This document shows positions 1 through 8,232 of a stretch of 64,000 bases of DNA, one piece after another (within the stretch, counting starts at the first letter, position 1; every line of letters begins with the position of its first letter). Below the pieces are notes generated by a model. It saw only the letters and a list, made by a program, of their open reading frames with translations. It was not told the DNA's origin and made no database searches. Location of the stretch: contig NZ_JNCS01000007.1 in the NCBI RefSeq assembly GCF_000731985.1, positions 91,217-155,216 of the forward strand. The letters are read 5' to 3'. Source of the DNA: Natrinema altunense (GTDB taxonomy: Archaea; Halobacteriota; Halobacteria; Halobacteriales; Natrialbaceae). A program made the translations under genes and the position numbers.

Positions 1-473
1 CGGGGCAACGGCCGGACACCGCCGCTGCGATCGCCCGGATCGCGAGCGACGCGGGGCGGACCGTCAGTTTCGATCCCGGCCGCCGGCTCGCGGACCGGGA
101 GTACGGCGAGGCGCTCGCGCTCGCGGACGTCGTCTTCGTGACCGAGCGGGAAGCCACGGTGCTGTTCGGGGACGATCGGACCGACGCGGCCGACGGGAGC
201 ATCATCGTCGTCACTTGCGGAGCCGACGGGGCCGAAGCGTACACCCCGGACCGGACCGTCGTTCACGCGGGATTCGATGTCGATCCCGTCGATACCGCCG
301 GAGCGGGCGACGCCTTCGCCGCCGGCTTTCTCGCGACGTGGCTCGAGGGAGCGGATATCGACCGTGCGGTCGCGTACGGGAACGCCTGTGGGGCGCTGAC
401 TGCGGGTCGCGACGGTGCACGGAGCGCGCCGACGGCCGCGGCCGTCGAGGACGTTCTCACGGAGCGGTCGTAA
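1..473 (+). CDS. PfkB-family carbohydrate kinase, C-terminal part (cut by window start)
   Basis: The open frame runs from the left edge (codons in phase with position 3) to a stop at 471-473, giving about 156 residues of a ribokinase/PfkB-type sugar kinase. The signature DTAGAGDAF lies at nt 291-317; its last Asp (codon 309-311) is the catalytic base that activates the sugar hydroxyl, and the preceding Gly-Ala-Gly forms the anion hole. The following segment with alternating Ala and Gly is the usual nucleotide-binding C-terminal helix region. The N-terminal half with the substrate lid is outside the window, so the sugar cannot be named. Fructose, ribose, KDG or adenosine kinases are all possible. 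Confidence 0.9.
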   Translation, partial: GQRPDTAAAIARIASDAGRTVSFDPGRRLADREYGEALALADVVFVTEREATVLFGDDRTDAADGSIIVVTCGADGAEAYTPDRTVVHAGFDVDPVDTAGAGDAFAAGFLATWLEGADIDRAVAYGNACGALTAGRDGARSAPTAAAVEDVLTERS

Positions 474-515
474 CCGATGGATTCTTATGAGCCGTGTGAA
501 CGGGGGCCAGTACCG

Positions 516-607
516 CAGTCACGCGATTCTCACCGGGTGTCGTCTGACGGTAGTTATATGCGTGGGGACGTTGGCCACCTGAGTGAACAGTCACGATCCC
601 GTGACTG
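516..607. promoter_or_regulatory. Triple CAGTCACG element around the HalOD1 gene promoter
   Basis: CAGTCACG occurs at 516-523 and again at 588-595; its exact reverse complement CGTGACTG follows at 600-607, so 588-607 is a perfect 8-bp inverted repeat with a 4-nt centre. A TATA-like stretch (TTATAT, about 553-558) lies between the distal copy and the palindrome, and the HalOD1 start codon is at 614. The arrangement suits an operator for a dimeric regulator, or a hairpin in the short leader. The regulator is unknown. Confidence 0.4.
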
Positions 608-613
608 AGAGAC

Positions 614-916
614 ATGACGGAAGGAAGGGTAAACGACTCGAACGGATGCGGCCTCAGACGGCCGGTCCGGTACGAGCGACGAGCGGACGAACCGCCGAGT
701 ATCGCCGCTGCGATGGCACTGGCCCGGTATTACGGTGACGACGCCACCGGGACCAGCACGCAGCTCTACGAGTACATCGATCCGGACGCACTCGACAGCC
801 TCTTCGCCGAGACGAACCGCGGCGATACCCGGACGACAGGGCTGGTCGAGTTCGAGATCGACGACGCGGTCGTTACGATCCGTCCGGAGCGCGTCGATGT
901 TCGTCCGGCCGAGTGA
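614..916 (+). CDS. HalOD1 output domain-containing protein
   Basis: A 100-residue protein. The second half carries the HalOD1 pattern: a leading helix (AAAMALARYYG), then L-Y-E-Y-I-D-P-D-A-L-D-S-L-F, then a beta hairpin ending in V-x-F-x-I-D-D-A-V-V-T-I. HalOD1 is a haloarchaeal output domain found alone or attached to receiver and PAS modules; its molecular activity is not established. Here it stands alone, with a roughly 40-residue N-terminal extension. Start ATG 614 is preceded by the CAGTCACG palindrome at 588-607. No co-transcribed partner is obvious: the next gene starts 122 nt later with its own promoter. Confidence 0.8.
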   Translation: MTEGRVNDSNGCGLRRPVRYERRADEPPSIAAAMALARYYGDDATGTSTQLYEYIDPDALDSLFAETNRGDTRTTGLVEFEIDDAVVTIRPERVDVRPAE

Positions 917-1038
917 GATCGCGGGCGTAGCCGCCGTCGAGCGGGAGAAAGGGGTGGCGTCGAGGATCGCCGGTCGCACCGATCGCTGCGTGGCCCTCCC
1001 TCGAACCTTTTTTGCCACCGCCCACGGAACCCGACGGT

Positions 1039-1767
1039 ATGGCGACGCAGCCACACTTGTTGGTCGACGACGGCGACTTGACAGACATCGCGCTCATTCC
1101 GGGCGATCCCGGGCGGGTCGATCGCATCGCCGACCACTGCGACGAATCGGAGACGATCGCACAGAACCGCGAGTACAAGGTCGTCAACGCCACCTACGAG
1201 GGTCGGGAGCTGACGATTTGTTCGACGGGGATCGGCTGCCCCTCCGCCGCGATCGCTATCGAAGAGCTGGCAAACGTCGGCGTCGAGACGTTCATCCGCG
1301 TCGGCACGACCGGCGCGCTCCAGTCGGGTATCGAGATCGGTGACATGATCGTCGCGACCGGCGCGGCGAAAAACGAGGGGACCTCGAAACGGTACGAGGC
1401 CCCCGAGTACCCCGCGGTTCCGGACTACGACGTGCTGTCGGCGTTAGCGGACGCCGCCGAGGCGAACGACGAGGACGTCCACGTCGGCCCGATCGCCTCC
1501 GACGACGCCTACTACGCCGAGACCGACGCGGCCGTCGACGACTGGGAGGCCGCCGGCATGCTCGCCGTCGAGATGGAGGCCGCCGCCGTCTTCTCGCTGG
1601 CCCGCCGCAAGGGCCTGCGCGCCGGTGCGATCTGTACCGTCGACGGGAACCTCGTCGAAGGGACCCAGAAGGGAACCGCCACAGAGGACGACGAACTCCC
1701 CGAGAAGGCCAAGAACAACGTCGGCCGCGCGATCGATCTCTCGCTCGAGGCCGCGACCCACCTGTAA
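1039..1767 (+). CDS. Nucleoside phosphorylase (uridine/purine phosphorylase family)
   Basis: A 242-residue member of the PNP/UDP family 1 phosphorylases, which cleave nucleosides with phosphate to give base and ribose-1-phosphate. Visible motifs are the phosphate-binding GDPGR (22-26), the glycine-rich GIGCPSAAIAIEEL (64-77), RVGTTGALQ (87-95) and VEMEAAAVF (177-185), whose Glu-Met-Glu contacts the ribose. The last part (GNLVEGTQKG) resembles the uridine phosphorylase lid more than hexameric PNPs, so uridine is the likely substrate, though this is inference. A TTG at 1012 is in frame, but ATG 1039 is preferred because a T-rich box (CCTTTTTTG, about 1006-1013) sits 27-30 nt ahead, as in leaderless haloarchaeal genes. 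Confidence 0.92.
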   Translation: MATQPHLLVDDGDLTDIALIPGDPGRVDRIADHCDESETIAQNREYKVVNATYEGRELTICSTGIGCPSAAIAIEELANVGVETFIRVGTTGALQSGIEIGDMIVATGAAKNEGTSKRYEAPEYPAVPDYDVLSALADAAEANDEDVHVGPIASDDAYYAETDAAVDDWEAAGMLAVEMEAAAVFSLARRKGLRAGAICTVDGNLVEGTQKGTATEDDELPEKAKNNVGRAIDLSLEAATHL

Positions 1768-1916
1768 CGGATCGACGCGAGCCGGTCGTCGCGAGTCGAG
1801 CGACGGCCGTTACTGCTCCGCTCTCGAGCGACCGAACAGCCGTTCGCGAAGCGATCGCTCGGTCGGCCGCTCGGCCGGTGAGGAACACCCCACCGACACC
1901 GTGCGTCGCGCTGTCG

Positions 1917-2720
1917 TTACGCCGCCGTGAGCCGTTCGGCCAGCGTCGTCGTCCGCTCGGTCAGCGTTTCGGTCGTCTCGGAGGCTCCCTGGAGCCGGTC
2001 GTTGATCGTCGTGAACAGTCCCTCGAACGCGAGGGTGCCGTCGTCCTTGCGCCACGCCGCCGTCTCGCGGGCCGTGAGCCCACAGGTCGCACACGACTCG
2101 CCCTCGAGCGACTCGAAACAGCCCTGACAGCGCTCGAGGCCGATGGGGACCGTTTCGCTCAGTGCGACGACCTCGCGGAGTGTCGACTGGAGGTCCGCCG
2201 CGGTGTCCGAAAACGCCGCGAGCGCGCGCCGGGTCGCCGGCTCGTATCCCTCGTCGTCGAGCGCCGCGAGTCGCTCGAGTCGGGCGTCGACGACGGCGAT
2301 GGCGAGCAGAATGTCGCGCCTGGTTCGGCGATACTCCGAGACCGAGTCGTCGACGGCGGCGTCGGTCCCCGTTTCGAGGGCGGACTCGAGGGTCGACGGG
2401 AGCGCCGTCGCCAGCGACGCGAAGTCGGCGACCGCCGAGATCGTCGTTCCCTGGAGTCGGGTGGTCTCCCGGACGAGGTGAAACAACTCGTCGGTCGCGA
2501 TCGGCTCCGTCGCTGCCGGCTCCTCGAGCGTCTCGAAACACTCGTCACAGACGGTAACGAGCGCACTCTCGTGGACCTGCCCCTCGAGCGGGATGTCGCC
2601 GACGGGGTAGGCTCGGAGCGTCGCCGGATCGTCGCCGCCGTCGGTCCCGCAGTGGCGACACGTGAACGCGTCGCGGTCGAAAACGGACTCTCGGTCGGCA
2701 CGCCAGTCGCGTGAAGTCAC
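1917..2720 (-). CDS. HNH endonuclease-like zinc protein
   Basis: A 267-residue protein starting with GTG at 2720. The N-terminus has the haloarchaeal HNH signature FDRDAFTCRHCG (14-25) followed by CDEC (58-61), which would form the structural zinc site; the central helical part (about 75-195) has no recognisable domain. A second zinc knuckle, CQGC (198-201) with CATC (210-213), sits near the end. No clear catalytic His-Asn-His triad can be read around residues 26-57, so nuclease activity is uncertain and the protein may only bind nucleic acid. It is divergent from the amphi-Trp gene; an A/T tract at 2744-2750 would serve as its TATA box. The C-terminus is Thr/Glu-rich. Confidence 0.75.
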   Translation of the reverse strand: MTSRDWRADRESVFDRDAFTCRHCGTDGGDDPATLRAYPVGDIPLEGQVHESALVTVCDECFETLEEPAATEPIATDELFHLVRETTRLQGTTISAVADFASLATALPSTLESALETGTDAAVDDSVSEYRRTRRDILLAIAVVDARLERLAALDDEGYEPATRRALAAFSDTAADLQSTLREVVALSETVPIGLERCQGCFESLEGESCATCGLTARETAAWRKDDGTLAFEGLFTTINDRLQGASETTETLTERTTTLAERLTAA

Positions 2721-2837
2721 GGGCGAGCGAAGACAGCGCGGCGACAAAAACGCTCCGACAGTCGCGCGGCCGACGCCCGTTGCTATCCCGCTCGGCGAGT
2801 GCGAAATATTAACACACCGCCGGTCGTACCTCGGCCT

Positions 2838-3551
2838 ATGAACGACACGCCGGACGACACGGACCGACCGGAAGAATCGGCCGCGGCCGACGGGGACGAG
2901 TTCGACTTCGAGCGCGCGTACGACCGCGCCGACCTCGCCGCCGTCTTCCGCGAGTTCGCGACCGCCTTCGAGTCCGGCCGCCCCGTCCGCCTGACCGGCG
3001 CGGACCGGACCGCTAGGATCGCCGTCCCGGAGCGGGTCGTCGCCGAATTCGAGGCCGAGTACGCTTCCGACGCCGACCCGCCGGTCGGCGAACTCGAACT
3101 CGAACTCGAGTGGGACGACCCCGAAGGCTCGAGCGTTCGCCTCTTCGACCGCGATTCGACCGCCGACACTGCCGAGTCCGCCGCAGCCGACGGGACCGAC
3201 GGAGCCGACGAGCGCGGTACGGAGGCGGACCCGACGGCCGTCGATCCCGCGGCGGCGGTGATGCCCCTCGACGTGGATGCGGACCACGACGCTGGGACGG
3301 ACGGCGTCGAGACGGCCGAGACGGCGGTGACGACCGACGGGGAGACCGACCGACCGGACGACTCGGGCCGGACCAGCCGCTTCGAGGTCTACGAGGACAA
3401 GGCGGGCCAGTGGCGCTGGCGGCTCGTCCACTGGAACGGGAACATCGTCGCCGACAGCGGCGAAGGGTACAGTTCGCGATCGAACGCCGAACGGGCGGCC
3501 CGGGGCGTCATGCGCAGCGCACCGACGGCGAGTATTCGGCGACTCGAGTAG
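2838..3551 (+). CDS. Amphi-Trp domain plus YegP/DUF1508-type protein (HVO_2922-like)
   Basis: A 237-residue two-part protein. Residues about 15-110 match the amphi-Trp module (EFDFERAYDRADLAA, then repeated ELELELEW strands). A long acidic, Ala/Asp/Thr-rich linker spans about 110-180. Residues about 187-235 are a DUF1508/YegP repeat: RFEVYEDKAGQWRWRLVHWNGNIVADSGE in order, ending in YSSRSNAERAARGV. Neither module has a known enzymatic role; YegP-like folds are small beta-alpha units. ATG 2838 has an AT-rich box (AAATATTA, 2804-2811) about 27-30 nt upstream, fitting a leaderless transcript. The linker composition is typical of haloarchaeal disordered segments. Confidence 0.8.
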   Translation: MNDTPDDTDRPEESAAADGDEFDFERAYDRADLAAVFREFATAFESGRPVRLTGADRTARIAVPERVVAEFEAEYASDADPPVGELELELEWDDPEGSSVRLFDRDSTADTAESAAADGTDGADERGTEADPTAVDPAAAVMPLDVDADHDAGTDGVETAETAVTTDGETDRPDDSGRTSRFEVYEDKAGQWRWRLVHWNGNIVADSGEGYSSRSNAERAARGVMRSAPTASIRRLE

Positions 3552-3567
3552 ACGCGCCGTCGGCGAA

Positions 3568-4305
3568 CTACGGCCGAACGTCGTCGGCCTCGAGATCCAC
3601 GTCGAGCTCCGCGGAGTGGTCGACCCGTTCGTACTCGAGTATGGGCGTGGTATCGTCGGGGACGGCGTTGTACTCCCGGAGGAATCCGACGATACCGCGC
3701 TTGCCGCCGAAATCACCGCGGTACTGCCGGAACAGTCGCGGGACCGTCGCGGTGTTCGCCGCGTCGTCGTAGGTGACGTTTTCCTCGAGGAACCACTCGA
3801 TCGCGATGTCGAGTTCCTCGTCGACGTCTCGCGGCGAATAGACCGCGATCGGCGGGCAGTGCTCCGAGCTATGACCCAGCGCGAAGTGCACGCGCGGGTC
3901 GCAGTCGGCGAGTCGGAACTGCCGTTCGAACGAGGAGGGGAACAGCCGAGGGAGGTAGCCAAAGCCCCACGGCTGCTTCGAACTGCGGAGCAGCCCGTGC
4001 TCGATGTCGTTGAGGCTCAGCCAGACCCCGCCCACGGGGATCTGGTCGCGCGCGAAGAACTTCCAGCTGTCGAGGAGCCCGCCCTCGCCCAGGTCGGGCT
4101 CTTCCTCCTCTAACAGCAACTGAGCGTAGGCGTTGTAGCAGTTGAGCCAGAAGGAGAGTTTCTCCTCGCGACTGGCGAGTGCCCGCTCGAGTTGCGATCG
4201 CTCGACCGACGCCAGATGCTCCCGCAGCGGGTCGGCGTCGCCCTCGGTCTTGACCGTATACAGGAGATCGGCCGAGAGCGAGAGGGGATCGAGCTGGGTC
4301 GACAT
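3568..4305 (-). CDS. DUF547 domain-containing protein
   Basis: A 245-residue soluble protein. The DUF547 core can be followed from REEKLSFWLNCYNAYAQLLL (about 46-65) through WKFFARDQIPVGG, LSLNDIEHGLLR (about 98-109), DPRVHFALGHSSEHCPPIAVYS (about 135-156) to RLFRQYRGDFGG. The conserved His, Cys and Asn-Ala-Tyr residues resemble a cysteine-peptidase or transglutaminase-like fold, and DUF547 has been proposed to be related to that superfamily, but no substrate is known. There is no signal peptide. It is convergent with the amphi-Trp gene (16 nt gap) and divergent from the AI-2E-type permease; a palindrome at 4340-4358 lies in the shared promoter region. Confidence 0.85.
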   Translation of the reverse strand: MSTQLDPLSLSADLLYTVKTEGDADPLREHLASVERSQLERALASREEKLSFWLNCYNAYAQLLLEEEEPDLGEGGLLDSWKFFARDQIPVGGVWLSLNDIEHGLLRSSKQPWGFGYLPRLFPSSFERQFRLADCDPRVHFALGHSSEHCPPIAVYSPRDVDEELDIAIEWFLEENVTYDDAANTATVPRLFRQYRGDFGGKRGIVGFLREYNAVPDDTTPILEYERVDHSAELDVDLEADDVRP

Positions 4306-4339
4306 TCGGGTCGAAATTCACCGAGCAGGCTCTTGAAGC

Positions 4340-4358
4340 CGTGTGACGAATTCACACG
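4340..4358. promoter_or_regulatory. Palindrome CGTGTGA-N5-TCACACG in a divergent promoter region
   Basis: A perfect 7-bp inverted repeat (4340-4346 and 4352-4358) with a 5-nt centre lies 35 nt before the DUF547 start (4305) and 65 nt before the permease start (4423), where a regulator could control one or both genes. A 7-bp repeat can occur by chance in a region of this size. Confidence 0.3.
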
Positions 4359-4422
4359 ACAGTCCGGTGTGGGAACAGGTCCAAGCCGTGGTTTTATGCC
4401 GACGTGTTCGAAAATAAGCAGC

Positions 4423-5442
4423 GTGAATCTCAGCAAGGGGTTCCTCCTCGCGCTCATCGCTGTCTTTGCGTACCTCTCGTTGTTGCTCGTCCTGCCGTTT
4501 ACCCAGTACATCCTGGGTGCCATCCTCATCGCGTACGTCCTCTATCCCATTCAGGAGCGCCTCGAGCAGCGCGTGTCGCCCTCGATCGCCGCCGGCGGAC
4601 TCGTCGCGCTCGCGATCGCCGGCTTCGTCGTCCCGCTGCTCGTCGTCGTCGCGGCGGTCGCCAGCGACGCCCGGCGGCTCCTCGAGCAGGTCAACACCGA
4701 CTCGCTGGAGATGGCCGAACTCGAGCGGGCGATCGAGGAACAGACCGGCCGGACCGTCGACCTGCCGTCGGTGCTCGCCGACGCCGCACAGAACGTCGGG
4801 TCGGTGGTGCTCGGCCGTTCGACCGAGTGGTTCAGTGCGATCACGCACGTCCTGGTCGGGTTGGGACTCGCCGTCTTCCTGCTGTATTACTTACTCAAAG
4901 ACGGCAGCGAGCTCCTGGCCTGGATGCGGGAGCTGACGCCGCTTCCGGGCGACGTTCAGGACGACTTCTATCGGCGGCTGGACGAGGTCATGTGGGCCGT
5001 CCTCGCCGGACACGTCCTGATTGCGATCATCCAGGGGACGATCGCCGGACTCGGACTCCTCGCGACCGGCGTTCCCAACGCCGCGTTCTGGACGTTCGTC
5101 ATGATCATCCTCTCGCTGATCCCGTTGATCGGATCGTTCATGGTGTGGGGGCCGGCCGTGATCTACCTCGGACTGACTGGCGACCTCCTGCTCGCCGCCG
5201 GGTTGTTCGGATACAGCGTGATCGTCGTCGGCCTCTCCGACGACTACCTCCGGCCGATCGTCGTCGATCGCTACGCCGAGCTCAACCCCGCCGTCATCAT
5301 TCTCGGGGTGCTCGGCGGCGTCTACGCGTTCGGCGTTATGGGGCTGTTCTACGGCCCCGTCGTCCTCGGCGCGCTGATCGCGACGCTGTCGGTCATGAAC
5401 GACCACTACGACCGCCTCGAGAACGAACCCGGAATGCAGTGA
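4423..5442 (+). CDS. AI-2E family transporter (TqsA/PerM-like permease)
   Basis: A 339-residue integral membrane protein with about eight hydrophobic segments: two near the N-terminus, one at about 50-75, one after the soluble loop at about 125-150, and a cluster at about 195-325. The family layout is recognisable, including the conserved central LPGDVQDDFYRRLDEV segment and the C-terminal DDYLRPIVV and FYGPVVLG motifs. Members export small molecules or exchange Na+/H+; true AI-2 transport is not implied in archaea. GTG 4423 is chosen because the family begins MNLxxGFLL and a box GTTTTATG (4391-4398) lies 28 nt ahead; ATG 4396 is in frame but overlaps that box. It ends 20 nt before the convergent regulator gene. 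Confidence 0.88.
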   Translation: MNLSKGFLLALIAVFAYLSLLLVLPFTQYILGAILIAYVLYPIQERLEQRVSPSIAAGGLVALAIAGFVVPLLVVVAAVASDARRLLEQVNTDSLEMAELERAIEEQTGRTVDLPSVLADAAQNVGSVVLGRSTEWFSAITHVLVGLGLAVFLLYYLLKDGSELLAWMRELTPLPGDVQDDFYRRLDEVMWAVLAGHVLIAIIQGTIAGLGLLATGVPNAAFWTFVMIILSLIPLIGSFMVWGPAVIYLGLTGDLLLAAGLFGYSVIVVGLSDDYLRPIVVDRYAELNPAVIILGVLGGVYAFGVMGLFYGPVVLGALIATLSVMNDHYDRLENEPGMQ

Positions 5443-5462
5443 CTGGCCGGCGAGTCGCGGCC

Positions 5463-5990
5463 CTACTGTGGCTCCCGTGTCCCCGCGAGTAATTCGTCGA
5501 CGAGCCGCGTGAACCGATCGACGAGCCGATCGGGAACCGTCGGCGTCACCGTCGTCAGTAGTCGCCCCGTCGCTTCGGGTTCCGCGAGTTCGAGGACGAC
5601 GCGGTTCCGCTCGTCGTAGCGCTTCTCGACGAGGCCGTGATCGACCAGCCGGTCGACGTGATACTCGAGCGTGCTCCGAGCGATATCGAGGGCGTCGGTG
5701 ATCGCTCCGGGGCCGGCCGGTTCGTGCTCGATCAGGTAGACGACGATCTCGCGGGCGGTTTCCCGCCGAAACAGTGCCAGTGCGGCTCGCTCCCACTCGT
5801 CGTACGTCGGCGGGTAGTAGTGGGTCCGGCCGTAGAACTCCTCGCGGACGAGTCGCCCCTCTTCGCGCAGCAGTCGGACGTGGTACTGGACCTGTCCCGG
5901 CGCGAAGTCGGACTCCCTGACGAGTTCGTTGAAATGGACGCCGGCGTTCGCGCCGACGTGTGTCCGAATCCGTTCTCGAGTATCAGTCAT
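5463..5990 (-). CDS. Two-domain winged-helix transcriptional regulator
   Basis: A 175-residue protein built from two consecutive winged helices. The first (about 5-65) contains GVHFNELVRESDFAPGQVQYH, then RLLREEGRLV and a wing FYGRTHYYP. The second (about 75-135) contains AREIVVYLIE, then GAITDALDIARSTLEYHV and RLVDHGLVEK. The spacing is that of the haloarchaeal ArsR/MarR-like tandem wHTH regulators that act as local repressors. The start ATG 5990 is preceded by a purine-rich GGGAG about 8 nt upstream (unusual here, where most genes look leaderless) and by a TATA-like box at about 6034-6042. A 7-bp inverted repeat lies just upstream of that box (6052-6072). Confidence 0.85.
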   Translation of the reverse strand: MTDTRERIRTHVGANAGVHFNELVRESDFAPGQVQYHVRLLREEGRLVREEFYGRTHYYPPTYDEWERAALALFRRETAREIVVYLIEHEPAGPGAITDALDIARSTLEYHVDRLVDHGLVEKRYDERNRVVLELAEPEATGRLLTTVTPTVPDRLVDRFTRLVDELLAGTREPQ

Positions 5991-6051
5991 GGCTCTCCCT
6001 TAGTGGAACGTACCCGTCGCTAGTGCCGTGGTGCATATAACGGGTTTCGCG

Positions 6052-6072
6052 CGTTCCCAGCCCCCGGGAACG
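6052..6072. promoter_or_regulatory. Inverted repeat CGTTCCC-N7-GGGAACG upstream of the tandem wHTH gene
   Basis: A perfect 7-bp inverted repeat (arms 6052-6058 and 6066-6072) sits about 10-20 nt upstream of the TATA-like box of the regulator gene that starts at 5990. The position would allow autoregulation. A 7-bp repeat with a free spacer is not rare by chance in 250 nt, so this is only a candidate. Confidence 0.2.
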
Positions 6073-6245
6073 GCGGCGGCGAGGCTCGCAGGCGATCCCC
6101 GACGGCCGCTGTCTTCGCGGTCTCGGTCGCCCGAGCGGGAGCCCGCCGTCTCCATCCCACCGGCCGCATCGAAACACCGCCGTGTGACCGACGCTTTTGG
6201 CGGTCCCAGGTGCTGTCACGAATCGGACCGCAACACTCCGCCGCG

Positions 6246-6587
6246 CTACTCGCTCGAGCGACGCGTCTCGACGGCGGTCCCGGAGAGGTTGACCCACAGC
6301 ATGCCTTCGCCCATCTCCTCGTAATCGAACGTCGCGCCGACGACGGCGTCGGCACCGACCTCCCGTGCCTCGGCCTCGAGGTCGGCGATCGCTTCCGTCC
6401 GTCCCGTCTCGATCTTCTTCTCGTAGGACCCGCTCCGGCCGCCGACGACGTCCCGGATGCCGGCGGCGATGTCGCTGACGACGTTCGCACCGATGACCGC
6501 TTCGCCCGAAATCACGCCGCGATACGCCGTGATCTCCCGTCCCTCGAGACTGTCCGTCGTCGTGATCGTCACGTCTGCATCACTCAT
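6246..6587 (-). CDS. YbjQ family (DUF74, heavy-metal-binding domain) protein
   Basis: A 113-residue small protein. The family pattern is clear: I-T-T-T-D-S-L-E-G-R-E-I, YRGVISGEAVIGANVV (22-37), DIAAGIRDVVGGRSGSYEKKI, the long helix with EAIADLEAEAREVGADAVVG, and the closing Y-E-E-M-G-E-G-M-L-W-V-N-L-S-G-T-A-V. YbjQ/DUF74 proteins form ring-like oligomers; a metal-binding role has been suggested but not shown. The gene stands alone: about 255 nt without a gene separate it from the regulator on its downstream side, and the membrane-protein gene upstream is divergent. Confidence 0.9.
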   Translation of the reverse strand: MSDADVTITTTDSLEGREITAYRGVISGEAVIGANVVSDIAAGIRDVVGGRSGSYEKKIETGRTEAIADLEAEAREVGADAVVGATFDYEEMGEGMLWVNLSGTAVETRRSSE

Positions 6588-6759
6588 ACGGGGGAGCGTA
6601 CGCCCGAGTGAGGGATAAACCGGGAGGAGGAGTTACAACGTCGGCACATCGAAGTCAGATATATGTATCCGCGTTCGGGCTGACTCGAGCGCGGTCGCTG
6701 CCGGTCGGAGAACACCGAAGCGAATAGGTGGGTGTCCGCCCCAGTATGGGTATCGATTC

Positions 6760-7119
6760 ATGGTGCTTGCACTGTCGGTCGCCAGCGAGTGGTTGGACCC
6801 CCAACTCGCGCCGGTCCTCGTCTGCGTGATCACGCTCGCGGCGCTGGGAACGACGGTGTTGTTCGTCGCCGGCGTCGTCGCCTACTCTCGGCGTCGGACG
6901 CTCCGCTATCTGTTGATCACGGTGGTCCTGGGCGTGCTCGTGGTCCGTTCGGTAACCGGGCTGGGGACCGTTCTCGGGCTCGTCCCGATGACGGTCCACC
7001 ACCTCGTCGAGCACGGTTTCGACTTCCTGATCGCGGTGCTGGTCCTCTATGCGGTCTACCGGAGCGGGCCGGCAACCGACACGCCCGCTCCCGAACCGGG
7101 CGATTCTCGGAACGACTGA
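6760..7119 (+). CDS. Small membrane protein (DUF7521-like)
   Basis: A 119-residue protein with three hydrophobic stretches (about 16-42, 48-68 and 80-103), positively charged YSRRRTLRY between the first two, and a short hydrophilic Pro/Asp tail. The order of segments and the His-rich TVHHLVEHGFD between helices 2 and 3 match small haloarchaeal membrane proteins grouped as DUF7521, often next to winged-helix regulators. Function unknown. An AT-containing box GCGAATAGG (about 6721-6729) could be the promoter. The MoxR gene follows 147 nt later from its own promoter. Confidence 0.65.
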   Translation: MVLALSVASEWLDPQLAPVLVCVITLAALGTTVLFVAGVVAYSRRRTLRYLLITVVLGVLVVRSVTGLGTVLGLVPMTVHHLVEHGFDFLIAVLVLYAVYRSGPATDTPAPEPGDSRND

Positions 7120-7266
7120 GCCGATTCATACCGATCGCACGGCCGTCGTCCGGGCGGGGAGACAGCGACGTGCGGTGACCGCTCGTTCACGCGCTCGAGC
7201 CGTCCGATCCGAGTCGATCGTGTCGCCCGTCGTGAGATATAAGTTCTCGGAGGGGCCGCTACCGGT

Positions 7267-8232
7267 ATGTCAGTCCCCGACGCCGCGACGACGGTGGCAG
7301 CCGTCGTCGACGAGATCCGCTCCGCAGTCGTCGCCGATCGCACCGTTCTCGAGGAGGTCACCGCCGGCGTGCTCGCCCGCGGGCACGTGTTGCTCGAGGA
7401 CGTGCCCGGAACGGGCAAGACGCTCACCGCACGGTCGTTCGCAACCGCGCTCGGCCTCGAGTTCTCCCGCATCCAGTTCACGCCCGATCTGATGCCTGCC
7501 GACATCACCGGTTCGTACGTCTTCGAGGAAGAGACGGGCGAGTTCCACTTCACCCCGGGTCCGGTGTTCGCGAACGTCGTGCTGGCCGACGAGATCAATC
7601 GCGCGCCGCCGAAGACACAGTCCGCGCTGCTGGAGGCGATGGCGGAGGGGCAGGTGACCGTCGACGGCGAGACTCACGAGCTTCCCGACCCGTTCGTCGT
7701 CATCGCGACGCAGAACCCGGTCGAGCAGGAGGGGACCTTCGAACTGCCGGAGGCCCAGCGCGACCGTTTCATGATAAAGACATCGCTCGGTTATCCCGAC
7801 GCCGAGGGAACGCGCGAATTGATCGACCGCCGGGCCGACCGCGACCGGCCGACTCCGACGGTCGAACCGGTCGTCGACCGGGAGCGAGTGCTCGAACTCC
7901 AGGCCGTTTCCGAGGGGATCGACGTCGAGGGTCCGGTTCGCGACTACATCGCCGCGATCTGTCGGTCCACGCGGACCGACGGCCGTGTCGACGTCGGCGT
8001 CTCGCCCCGCGGCGTCCAGCGGCTGTTCGAGGTCAGTCGCGCCCGCGCCGTCCTCGAGGGCCGCGAGTACGTCGTCCCGGAGGACATCAAACGAATCGCC
8101 GGGCCCGCGCTCGCCCATCGGCTCGTGTTGACTCCGGACGCGACCGTCGACGGCGTCTCGCGACGCACGGTTATCGACGCCGTCCTCGAGCAGTGTGACG
8201 TCCCGGCGATGGACCCGCAGTCAACGGACTAG
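7267..8232 (+). CDS. MoxR-family AAA+ ATPase
   Basis: A 321-residue ATPase. Walker A is VPGTGKT (46-52), Walker B LADEINRAPPKTQSALLEAM begins at about 106, the sensor-1 region is VIATQNPVEQEGTFELPEAQRDRFM, and the C-terminal lid contains VGVSPRGVQRLFEVSRA. These are diagnostic for MoxR AAA+ proteins, chaperone-like ATPases that usually work with DUF58/VWA proteins to mature or assemble cell-envelope proteins. Here the DUF58 partner is in the convergent operon just downstream; the last 12 nt overlap the 3' end of that operon (8221-8232). A box AGATATAAG lies at about 7232-7240, about 27-30 nt before the ATG, so the gene is probably leaderless and transcribed separately. Confidence 0.94.
   Translation: MSVPDAATTVAAVVDEIRSAVVADRTVLEEVTAGVLARGHVLLEDVPGTGKTLTARSFATALGLEFSRIQFTPDLMPADITGSYVFEEETGEFHFTPGPVFANVVLADEINRAPPKTQSALLEAMAEGQVTVDGETHELPDPFVVIATQNPVEQEGTFELPEAQRDRFMIKTSLGYPDAEGTRELIDRRADRDRPTPTVEPVVDRERVLELQAVSEGIDVEGPVRDYIAAICRSTRTDGRVDVGVSPRGVQRLFEVSRARAVLEGREYVVPEDIKRIAGPALAHRLVLTPDATVDGVSRRTVIDAVLEQCDVPAMDPQSTD

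Noticed and set aside
1810..2541. Minus-strand ORF overlapping the HNH gene, ending in an Arg-rich tail
   Set aside because: Nearly all of it is a shadow of the HNH gene in another frame. Only the last 35 codons lie outside, too little to support a gene.
1917..3962. 681-codon minus-strand open frame
   Set aside because: Only the part 1917-2720 has the HNH/zinc features. The rest is antisense to the amphi-Trp and DUF547 genes and is Ser/Arg/Thr-rich shadow sequence.
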